Source of the DNA: SAR202 cluster bacterium
Lineage (GTDB): Bacteria > Chloroflexota > Dehalococcoidia > SAR202 > CAJWER01
Assembly (NCBI GenBank): GCA_030740335.1
Contig: JASLXL010000221.1
Coordinates: 1 to 5,260, forward strand
Direction of reading: 5' to 3'
Length of the DNA: 5,260 bases
Numbering within the stretch: the stretch's first letter is position 1; each line of letters opens with the position of its first letter. A model generated the notes under the pieces. That model had not been told where the DNA came from, did not search any database, and worked only from the letters and a program-made list of their open reading frames with translations. The position numbers and the translations under genes are program-made. Shown in pieces: positions 1-4,696 of the stretch.

Positions 1-211
1 TACGCGTGGAGCCAGCCCCGGTGTCCACCAGGATGTTTATGGTCGGGGTCTGAATCAGCATGCAATTCATCCCCATGCGGACCCTATTCTTGCGATCCGG
101 TTTTATCTGCTGCTCCCAGAGGGTCTTGGGCACCTGCCCGAATAGCGTTCCGCCGTCCAGCATGTAGGTGCCGTCGCTGACAACGTCTACCGTCGTGGTT
201 CCGAGTTGCAT
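1..211 (-). CDS. MBL-fold metallo-hydrolase, N-terminal part (runs off left edge)
   Basis: This is the first 70 codons of a gene that continues past base 1. The protein opens MQLGTTTVDVVSDGTYMLDG, continues through LFGQVPKTLW (residues 23-32), and reaches NCMLIQTP (49-56) then ILVDTGAG (60-67). A strand-rich start, a 'G..FG.VPK..W' segment and an 'N..L+.T...+LVDTG.G' strand are typical of the metallo-beta-lactamase fold, especially the lactonase/quorum-quenching-like branch. The zinc-binding HxHxDH motif would follow about 50 residues later and is outside the window, so activity cannot be judged. The start is the ATG at 211-209. AGAGGGG lies 9 bases upstream on the minus strand, and the same frame meets a stop near 262-260 with no better start between. 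The family normally hydrolyses lactones, thioesters or similar bonds in the cytoplasm; the substrate here is unknown. It lies in the same direction as the aminotransferase but 522 bases from it, so a shared operon is unlikely. Confidence 0.85.
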   Translation of the reverse strand, partial: MQLGTTTVDVVSDGTYMLDGGTLFGQVPKTLWEQQIKPDRKNRVRMGMNCMLIQTPTINILVDTGAGSTR

Positions 212-466
212 GTTGTGTTTCCCCTCTGGTGTACGGTCTCGTCTGGGCGGCAATCCGTGTCAAATCCAGCCAGGTGTCGTTCAATACTTGAGGAGCACAG
301 TTCCCGCGCTGTTCGATCGTATTGCTAACTGGCGGGGAGCCATTCGGGACGTTGAATGCCCACGCTTGGCGGTCGATAGGATGATGCCGCTGGTCATGTG
401 GATGTGCGATCGTAAGGTAGCGACGGTTGCGTCCCTCGCCGGCAGCGGTCCCTAAACCTGCCCTGC

Positions 467-524
467 GTTATACATTCCTACCCCCCTCAACGCAACTTTA
501 GGTTCGCGAAGGATCAATTGTCAA
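467..524 (-). promoter_or_regulatory. candidate promoter elements for the MBL-fold gene
   Basis: On the minus strand a perfect TTGACA (524-519) is followed after 18 bases by TAAAGT (500-495). A second overlapping pair is TTGCGT (495-490), 17 bases, then TATAAC (472-467). Either could be a sigma-70-type promoter directed at the MBL-fold gene. The resulting leader would be about 250-280 bases, which is long and makes this uncertain. A start site nearer the gene could have been missed. Confidence 0.3.
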
Positions 525-671
525 TGAGTTTTTCGGGCTTGTTCTTAGACATCGACCAATCTGGACAACCGACAGGATGGGTTGAGACGAGGGTTCCAAG
601 GGACATTTCGGGACGGTTAAGAGGGAGAGGGCCAACTACGAGGAAGGACCGGGCGCACGTCACCCGGGATT

Positions 672-706
672 GCATGCCGGGCGGAAGGTACTAGAGCCCG
701 GCGTGC
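672..706 (-). terminator. GC-rich hairpin after the aminotransferase stop, possible terminator
   Basis: GCATGCCGGGC (672-682) pairs with GCCCGGCGTGC (696-706) around a 13-base loop, giving 11 positions. One pair is a U-G wobble in plus-strand RNA but an A-C mismatch in minus-strand RNA. The hairpin begins 28 bases after the aminotransferase stop codon, where a terminator would be expected. No T-run follows in either direction, so it does not meet the usual test for intrinsic termination. It could instead stabilise the 3' end or act together with Rho. Confidence 0.3.
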
Positions 707-733
707 CTATTCGTTCTGACTTGAACCGCCAGT

Positions 734-2020
734 TTAGACATCCAGAGCCTCGAGAGCCGACTTCCAGGCGGAGATTGTCTGCTCGACCTCGGCATCTCCG
801 TGGGTCGTCGAGACGTAGTACTTGCCGTGGTTCTTGAAGATACCGCGCTCTCTGAGAAGATCGGTGAACCGCATCACCTTGGGTTGGTCGCGGTCCAATA
901 GGGACCGGTAGTTGGTGATCTTGTGATCGGTGAAAATGACGTCGAACATTGGCGCTTCGCCAACGACTTGCGCGGGCATCTCGGCCTCATACAGAAGCCT
1001 GGTCAGCGCCTCTTTCAGCCTGTTGCCGGTGGCGAATAGGCGTTCGTACGTGCCCTCGCGACGGAGGACCTTGAGGGTGGCCAGGCCTGCGACCGAGCCG
1101 ATAGGGTTGCCGTTAAAGGTCCCCTCTTGCATGACGAATGGGGCACCTGGATCGCTGGGTGCGAAATTCTCCATGATGTCCGCGGAGCCTGCTACCACCG
1201 ACAGCGGAAATCCGCCAGCGACGGCCTTGCCCAGCGTGCACATGTCCGGGGTTACCCCGTAGAACTCCTGGGCTCCGCCGTAGGCAAATCGGAAGCCGGT
1301 GACAATCTCGTCGAAGATCAGGGGTACGTGGAATCTGCGAGTCACGTCGCGGAGCCCTTCGAGGAAACCAGGTGCGGGAGGTATGACCCTCTGTAGTGGC
1401 TCGACGATGACGCCTGCAAGCTCCTCGTGGTAGCGCTCGATGATGGCTGAGGTCGTCTCAATGTCGTTGAATGGCGCGACCAGCACATCGCCTTGGAGCG
1501 ACTTTGGAATGCCAGATGAGTCTGGCGTAGGGGTAGGGAAGTCCGAGGGCTTCGACGGCGCCATGCTCATCAGACCGTAGTCGTTCATGCCGTGGAAGCC
1601 GCCCTCGAACTTGAGGATCTTGTCACGACCCCGGTATGCTCGGACGGCCCGCAAGGCGAAGAAAGTGGCCTCGGTTCCACTGCTGGCGAACCGGACCTTC
1701 TCTGCGCAAGGCACGGCTTGCACGATCTCTTCGGCCAGCAGGATGGCGTGCTCGTTCAGGCCGAAATATGTCGTGCCTTGTGAAAGTTGCTCGCTGACGG
1801 CGGCCACGACCTCCGGGTTGGCATGGCCGATTAGCATCGGCCCGGAGCCCAGTGCATAGTCGATGTACTCGTTGCCGCTGAGGTCCCAGACACGAGGTCC
1901 GCGACCCCCACGGATGACCGTATCCATGGTCACGGTGTTGCCATTGCTGCCGCCGGGCAGGTAGGCTGCGGCCTTCTCTAGCGCCTGATTTTCACTATCG
2001 CTGACGGTTCTTTTGGCCAA
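734..2020 (-). CDS. class III PLP-dependent aminotransferase, glutamate-1-semialdehyde aminomutase-like
   Basis: This is a complete 428-residue cytoplasmic fold-type I enzyme using pyridoxal phosphate. Visible motifs in order are PGG near 22-24, VWDLSGNEYIDY (44-55), the phosphate-binding SSGTEAT (113-119), GRDKILKFEGGFHG (131-144), VIVEPL (204-209), the cofactor aspartate in FDEIVTGFR (D237), the Schiff-base lysine in TLGKAVAGG (K265), and GTFNGNP (300-306). Length and lysine position match E. coli HemL (426 residues, K265). However, the HemL signature PGGVNSPVRAF is replaced by PGGSNGNTVT. The C-terminal segment around residues 396-407 seems to lack the glutamate found near position 406 in well-studied aminomutases. 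I therefore call it a HemL-like paralogue with unknown substrate rather than the heme-pathway enzyme; no heme genes are nearby. The start is TTG at 2020-2018: GGAG lies 6 bases upstream and an in-frame TAA sits two codons before. The first internal Met (32) would remove conserved N-terminal sequence. Confidence 0.92.
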   Translation of the reverse strand: MAKRTVSDSENQALEKAAAYLPGGSNGNTVTMDTVIRGGRGPRVWDLSGNEYIDYALGSGPMLIGHANPEVVAAVSEQLSQGTTYFGLNEHAILLAEEIVQAVPCAEKVRFASSGTEATFFALRAVRAYRGRDKILKFEGGFHGMNDYGLMSMAPSKPSDFPTPTPDSSGIPKSLQGDVLVAPFNDIETTSAIIERYHEELAGVIVEPLQRVIPPAPGFLEGLRDVTRRFHVPLIFDEIVTGFRFAYGGAQEFYGVTPDMCTLGKAVAGGFPLSVVAGSADIMENFAPSDPGAPFVMQEGTFNGNPIGSVAGLATLKVLRREGTYERLFATGNRLKEALTRLLYEAEMPAQVVGEAPMFDVIFTDHKITNYRSLLDRDQPKVMRFTDLLRERGIFKNHGKYYVSTTHGDAEVEQTISAWKSALEALDV

Positions 2021-2038
2021 TGGTTACTCCAAGTGATG

Positions 2039-2053
2039 TGCGGCTTTTCCGCA
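2039..2053 (-). other. small hairpin in the aminotransferase leader
   Basis: TGCGG (2039-2043) and CCGCA (2049-2053) are perfectly complementary around a five-base loop. In the minus-strand transcript it sits about 10 bases upstream of the GGAG ribosome-binding site, so it could affect translation. In the plus direction four T residues follow it, but no gene ends there. Confidence 0.3.
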
Positions 2054-2061
2054 TTTTGGGC

Positions 2062-2077
2062 GGCTATACGAGGCTAT
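2062..2077. repeat. GGCTAT direct repeat, 10-base period, near the aminotransferase start site
   Basis: GGCTAT occurs at 2062-2067 and again at 2072-2077, exactly one helical turn apart. It covers the expected transcription start of the minus-strand promoter whose -10 box is at 2089-2084. Tandem half-sites at this spacing can be operators bound by a dimer or by two monomers on one DNA face. A chance repeat of six bases is also possible. Confidence 0.3.
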
Positions 2078-2083
2078 CCTTGA

Positions 2084-2089
2084 ATTATA
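2084..2089 (-). promoter_or_regulatory. extended -10 promoter for the aminotransferase gene
   Basis: On the minus strand this reads TGC-TATAAT, a consensus -10 hexamer with the TGn extension that can replace a -35 box. No good -35 is seen 16-18 bases upstream. Initiation would fall near 2077, leaving a leader of about 57 bases before the TTG start. Confidence 0.55.
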
Positions 2090-2110
2090 GCAGAGCTTGG
2101 TCCGCTACCG

Positions 2111-2116
2111 TATAAT
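2111..2116 (+). promoter_or_regulatory. -10 box of the pepA promoter
   Basis: A perfect TATAAT lies 86 bases before the pepA start codon. The -35 region (about 2087-2093) has no clear TTGACA-like match, so the promoter may be weak or depend on an activator. Transcription would start near 2122, at the base of a hairpin. Confidence 0.5.
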
Positions 2117-2120
2117 TGTT

Positions 2121-2142
2121 CGGGCCGGCTGGATCCGGCTCG
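2121..2142 (+). other. hairpin at the predicted 5' end of the pepA transcript
   Basis: CGGGCCGG (2121-2128) pairs with CCGGCTCG (2135-2142): eight pairs including one G-U wobble, with a six-base loop. It would begin at or next to the transcript 5' end set by the TATAAT at 2111-2116. Such a structure could protect the mRNA end or influence promoter escape. It has no following T-run and is not a terminator. Confidence 0.35.
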
Positions 2143-2202
2143 GTCGACAATGAAGTAACCAAGAGCGGGACGAATGAGGTGTGCTGCTCGTTGGAGGGTT
2201 TG

Positions 2203-3705
2203 ATGGATACGAGTGTGATTACCGGGGATATTACCGAGCAGCGCACGGGTGCTGTGATCGTGGGCCTTTTTCAGGGCGCGGAGGGCTCCGAAGGGGCTTT
2301 CGGGGCAGTGGATCGGGCTTTGGACGGGGCGTTGAAAGTCCTTATGGACGATGGAGAGATAAAGGGGAAGAAGGGCGAGTTCACATTGGTGCACACGCTG
2401 GGAAGAATCTTGCCTGCCAGGGTGCTGGTGGCTGGTCTAGGCAAGCAAGACACCTTCGATGCGGAAAGAGTTAGGATCACATCGGCCCGCGCGCTGCGCT
2501 ATCTGCGTGGCAAAGGTATCGCTGATGTGGCTACTGTCCTTTTGGGCTCGGGTTCTGGTGGACTGGGCGCCGGCGTGTCGGCGCAGTCTGTTGTTGAGGG
2601 CGCGATGCTGGGACTGTACCGCTTCGACAAATACAAATCTGCCAATTCAGAGAGCAACGAGATGGAGTCGCTGACCATTGTCGAGCAGGATAGATTGACA
2701 ATGGACGAGATCAGGGAGGGCATTGATCTGGGTCGCACGCTAGCAGACGCGGTGAATCTCTGTCGCGATGTTTCCAACGAACCAGCGAATTTAATGACTC
2801 CCACGCAATTATCCGAGGTTGCACTCGATGTTGCCCGTGAGGGCGGACTGGATCTCCAGGTCCTGGAGCGTGGCGACATGGCCGATCTAGGCATGGGGGC
2901 GATCCTGGGAGTCGCCAGCGGAAGTGCGCAGCCGCCAAAGCTGATCATACTGCGTTATTGGGGCGATCGGGAGGACGAATCTAACAACCTGGGTTTGGTA
3001 GGGAAGGGGATTACGTTTGACAGCGGGGGCATCTCCATCAAGGGCGCGACGAATATGGGCGCGATGAAGGGCGACATGGCGGGCGGCGGCGCCGTGATAG
3101 CCGCTATGGGGATTATTGCCAAGATGGCCCCCAAGATCAATGTGACGGCCATTGTTCCGGCGACCGAGAACATGCCTGGCGGTCGTGCGCAGCGCCCCGG
3201 CGACATTGTCACAACGATGTCTGGTAAGACCATAGAGATCGACAACACTGACGCGGAGGGTAGACTAGTCCTTTCCGATGCAATCACCTATGCCCGGTCG
3301 TTGGGGATCGGGCGTATTGTGGATGTCGCGACGCTCACCGGTGCCATCTCCACGGCCCTGGGCAAGATATGCTCGGGGGTATTCGGTAGCGACCAGGCTC
3401 TTGTGGACAGTGTTGTGGAGGCGGGCTCCGATTCGGGGGAGCGTTATTGGCAGCTTCCGATGTTCGACGGGTATAGGGATCAGTACAAGAGTGATGTGGC
3501 CGATCTCAAGAACACGGGGGGCTCCCCTGCCGGCTCCATAACAGGTGCACAGATCATCGGTGAGTTCGCGGACGGTGCGGCGTGGGTGCACTTGGATATC
3601 GCGGGGACGTCTCGCGCCGACTCTACGAAGGGGTACATACCGAAGGGCGCTACTGGTATATCGGTCAGGACGCTGGCACGTCTGGCTCAAATTCTTGCAG
3701 GGTAG
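2203..3705 (+). CDS. pepA: leucyl aminopeptidase, M17 family (PepA)
   Basis: This is a complete 500-residue cytosolic metallopeptidase that removes N-terminal amino acids from peptides, normally as a hexamer with two metal ions per active site. Residues 1 to about 165 form the variable N-terminal macro-like domain; the rest is the catalytic domain. The signature NTDAEGRL is at 348-355. Inferred metal ligands are K268, D273, D291, D350 and E352, with catalytic K280 and R354. Each is exactly two less than the E. coli PepA number (K270, D275, K282, D293, D352, E354, R356; 503 residues), so the site is intact. The ATG at 2203 has GGAGGG at 2193-2198. The frame is open further upstream to a TTG at 2116, but that codon overlaps the -10 box and has no ribosome-binding site. 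The gene is divergent from the aminotransferase and 69 bases ahead of the winged-helix gene. Some PepA proteins also bind DNA in Xer recombination or pyrimidine control; nothing here shows that role. Confidence 0.96.
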   Translation: MDTSVITGDITEQRTGAVIVGLFQGAEGSEGAFGAVDRALDGALKVLMDDGEIKGKKGEFTLVHTLGRILPARVLVAGLGKQDTFDAERVRITSARALRYLRGKGIADVATVLLGSGSGGLGAGVSAQSVVEGAMLGLYRFDKYKSANSESNEMESLTIVEQDRLTMDEIREGIDLGRTLADAVNLCRDVSNEPANLMTPTQLSEVALDVAREGGLDLQVLERGDMADLGMGAILGVASGSAQPPKLIILRYWGDREDESNNLGLVGKGITFDSGGISIKGATNMGAMKGDMAGGGAVIAAMGIIAKMAPKINVTAIVPATENMPGGRAQRPGDIVTTMSGKTIEIDNTDAEGRLVLSDAITYARSLGIGRIVDVATLTGAISTALGKICSGVFGSDQALVDSVVEAGSDSGERYWQLPMFDGYRDQYKSDVADLKNTGGSPAGSITGAQIIGEFADGAAWVHLDIAGTSRADSTKGYIPKGATGISVRTLARLAQILAG

Positions 3706-3720
3706 CGCTCAGGTTTCAGT

Positions 3721-3749
3721 TTGATTTGCCTCTACGATTGTGATAGGCT
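3721..3749 (+). promoter_or_regulatory. possible promoter for the winged-helix gene
   Basis: TTGATT (3721-3726) is followed after 17 bases by TAGGCT (3744-3749), preceded by TGA as an extended -10. Both boxes are imperfect. It would give a leader of about 20 bases. No terminator is visible between pepA and this gene, so read-through from pepA is equally possible. Confidence 0.35.
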
Positions 3750-3774
3750 GCGATGATTACTTCCGAGGTTGCCG

Positions 3775-4113
3775 ATGACTCAGTCGACGACAGCCCCGCG
3801 GTGGACCTTTATTACCAACTACGGACTGGTCCTCGCGTACATTTTTCATAATCCAAGTCATACTGCACGCGAGATAGCCGCTCATGTGGGCGTGACGGAG
3901 CGCACGACCCACAAGATCATTTCCGATCTGGAGATGGAGGGTTATATCACGCGGCGCAAAAGCGGTCGTCGCAACCTCTACGAGCTTGATCCCGCGCTGC
4001 CGCTACGCCATCACACGAAGCAGGATGTGATGGTCGAGGATTTGCTCCACGTGTTGGCCACCAGAGGAGCCGAGGAGTTGAGCGAGGTGGCCGAAATCAG
4101 GCCGATAGGCTAG
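3775..4113 (+). CDS. small winged helix-turn-helix DNA-binding protein
   Basis: This is a 112-residue soluble protein with one MarR/ArsR-like winged-helix domain. An N-terminal helix WTFITNYGLVLAYI spans residues 10-23. The helix-turn-helix follows: TAREIAAHVGV (30-40) then the recognition helix TERTTHKIISDLEMEG (41-56). The wing is YITRRKSGRRNLYEL (57-71). A C-terminal helix around VEDLLHVLA (87-95) may mediate dimerisation. No ligand-sensing domain, metal-binding cysteine pattern or membrane segment is visible. The pattern with W near residue 10 and a GRRN wing is a recurrent small regulator type in Chloroflexota and Actinobacteria, recalled from general knowledge, whose targets are mostly unknown. 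The chosen ATG at 3775 has GAGG at 3765-3768, six bases away; the TTG two codons earlier would abut the ribosome-binding site. It lies 69 bases after pepA and ahead of the tRNA pair. It may regulate itself or pepA, but no operator was identified. Confidence 0.88.
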   Translation: MTQSTTAPRWTFITNYGLVLAYIFHNPSHTAREIAAHVGVTERTTHKIISDLEMEGYITRRKSGRRNLYELDPALPLRHHTKQDVMVEDLLHVLATRGAEELSEVAEIRPIG

Positions 4114-4181
4114 GCTTCTTCGTACGTTTTCTCCCTTCGTTCTGGCTGCTCCTTCCCCTCGTTCGCCATCCGTACTCACGA

Positions 4182-4211
4182 TTGACCGCCTTTGCAGGTC
4201 GATGCTAGAAT
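4182..4211 (+). promoter_or_regulatory. promoter of the tRNA-His gene (probably also tRNA-Arg)
   Basis: TTGACC (4182-4187), an 18-base spacer and TAGAAT (4206-4211) with a TGC extension make the best -35/-10 pair in the window. Transcription would start near 4218, only a few bases before the mature tRNA-His. This is typical of strong stable-RNA promoters. Confidence 0.7.
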
Positions 4212-4222
4212 CTATGTGTGAT

Positions 4223-4301
4223 GGTGAGCGTGGCCAAGCTAGGTTAAGGCGCCAGGTTGTGGCCCTGGAGATCGAGGGTTCGAATCCCTTCGCTCACCCC
4301 A
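4223..4301 (+). tRNA. tRNA-His (anticodon GTG)
   Basis: The acceptor stem GTGAGCG (4224-4230) pairs with CGCTCAC (4291-4297). The anticodon stem CCAGG/CCTGG encloses loop TTGTGGC with anticodon GTG at 4259-4261. The T arm is GAGGG-TTCGAAT-CCCTT with a terminal G-U pair, and the D stem is GCC/GGC. The extra G at 4223 pairs with discriminator C at 4298, giving the G-1:C73 identity pair required by histidyl-tRNA synthetase. CCA is encoded at 4299-4301. The tRNA reads both histidine codons, CAC directly and CAU by wobble. Confidence 0.96.
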
Positions 4302-4360
4302 CGTCAGCCCTTGAAACGGACCGGCGAGACGGGTCTGTACTCCACAAGGCATTGTTGTAT

Positions 4361-4436
4361 GCGCCCGTAGCTCAGTGGATAGAGCATCGGTCTTCGGAAC
4401 CGAGGGTCACAGGTTCGAATCCTGTCGGGCGCGCCA
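4361..4436 (+). tRNA. tRNA-Arg (anticodon TCG)
   Basis: The 76-base cloverleaf is regular. Acceptor GCGCCCG pairs with CGGGCGC (4426-4432), D stem GCTC/GAGC, anticodon stem TCGGT/ACCGA with loop CTTCGGA, and T arm ACAGG-TTCGAAT-CCTGT. The anticodon TCG at 4394-4396 decodes CGA and probably other CGN arginine codons. The discriminator is G at 4433 and CCA is encoded at 4434-4436. It starts 59 bases after tRNA-His. It may be co-transcribed; a weak TTGAAA (4311-4316) lies between but has no convincing -10 box. Confidence 0.97.
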
Positions 4437-4506
4437 CTTCTCCACCGCATAACGAAGGCCTCCACGGGTTATTGTCCGGAACGCCCTGCTTTGTCGCAAT
4501 GGATGG

Positions 4507-4553
4507 TTTGCTAACATTTTGCTAACCAGATATCACTACGGGGCTGCTAACAT
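4507..4553. repeat. cluster of GCTAAC direct repeats downstream of tRNA-Arg
   Basis: TTTGCTAAC occurs at 4507-4515 and again at 4518-4526, 11 bases apart. A third GCTAAC is at 4546-4551. The first and third copies share the longer GCTAACAT (4510-4517 and 4546-4553). The cluster begins about 70 bases after the 3' end of tRNA-Arg. Short tandem direct repeats beside a tRNA end can be arm-type sites for a tyrosine recombinase, or binding sites of another protein. No integrase and no second copy of the tRNA 3' end are in the window, so this reading is speculative. Confidence 0.45.
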
Positions 4554-4570
4554 GGCTCTCGGTGTACCGG

Positions 4571-4584
4571 ATTTGAAATCAAAT
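4571..4584. repeat. AT-rich inverted repeat ATTTGA-AA-TCAAAT
   Basis: Two perfect six-base arms are separated by two bases in a short AT-rich patch between the tRNA genes and the cupredoxin gene. The form would suit an operator for a small helix-turn-helix dimer. It sits at the 3' side of the minus-strand gene and about 135 bases after tRNA-Arg, so no promoter is obviously controlled by it. Confidence 0.3.
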
Positions 4585-4616
4585 TTAACTTTGCGCTGCG
4601 CATAGGGTCTTTCGTC

Positions 4617-4651
4617 GTCGGTACTCCGACATATTGGCCATGTCTTTGGCC
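4617..4651 (-). terminator. two small hairpins downstream of the cupredoxin gene, weak terminator candidate
   Basis: GTCGG-TACT-CCGAC (4617-4630) and GGCCA-TGTCTT-TGGCC (4636-4651) are adjacent five-pair stems. They begin about 45 bases after the stop of the minus-strand cupredoxin gene. Neither is followed by a T-run on that strand, so a terminator role is only suggested by position. Confidence 0.2.
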
Positions 4652-4696
4652 GCCATTGTCCGCTGGGCCGTTCCTGACGCGTGACGGGAGGAATGA

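Larger units (their letters stand above)
212..733. other. 522-base intergenic region without a convincing gene
   Basis: Both strands have open frames here, but none has a good ribosome-binding site, a recognisable domain or a plausible composition. The part nearest the MBL gene holds its Shine-Dalgarno sequence (219-225 on the plus strand, read in reverse). Bases 467-524 hold promoter-like elements pointing toward the MBL gene. Bases 560-660 are purine-rich on the plus strand with no clear fold by eye. Bases 672-706 form a GC-rich hairpin. No tRNA, riboswitch or known RNA family was recognised. A small RNA or a long 5' leader is possible but not demonstrated. Confidence 0.5.

Noticed and set aside
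84..284. Minus-strand 66-codon open frame overlapping the MBL gene
   Set aside because: It lies in a different frame from the MBL-fold start, has no family resemblance and no ribosome-binding site; the MBL frame has a clear Shine-Dalgarno sequence and conserved residues.
413..423. TAAGGTAGCGA matches a highly conserved stretch of 23S rRNA
   Set aside because: Only 11 bases match and the flanking sequence does not continue the rRNA, so this is a chance match, not an rRNA fragment.
168..455. Plus-strand 95-codon open frame in the left intergenic region
   Set aside because: It overlaps the MBL gene start in antisense, has no ribosome-binding site or recognisable domain, and its composition does not look like a real protein.
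734..2020. Assignment as authentic hemL of heme synthesis
   Set aside because: The PGGVNSPVRAF signature and the C-terminal glutamate region are not conserved, and no other heme gene is nearby; only the family-level call is supported.
2116..2202. Upstream TTG start for pepA, adding 29 residues
   Set aside because: The codon overlaps the -10 box, has no ribosome-binding site and would make the protein longer than the family; the ATG at 2203 has GGAGGG in front and gives the same numbering as E. coli PepA minus two.
4202..4525. 107-codon open frame across the tRNA genes
   Set aside because: It runs through both tRNA cloverleaves, which fully explain the sequence; the open frame is a by-product of tRNA composition.
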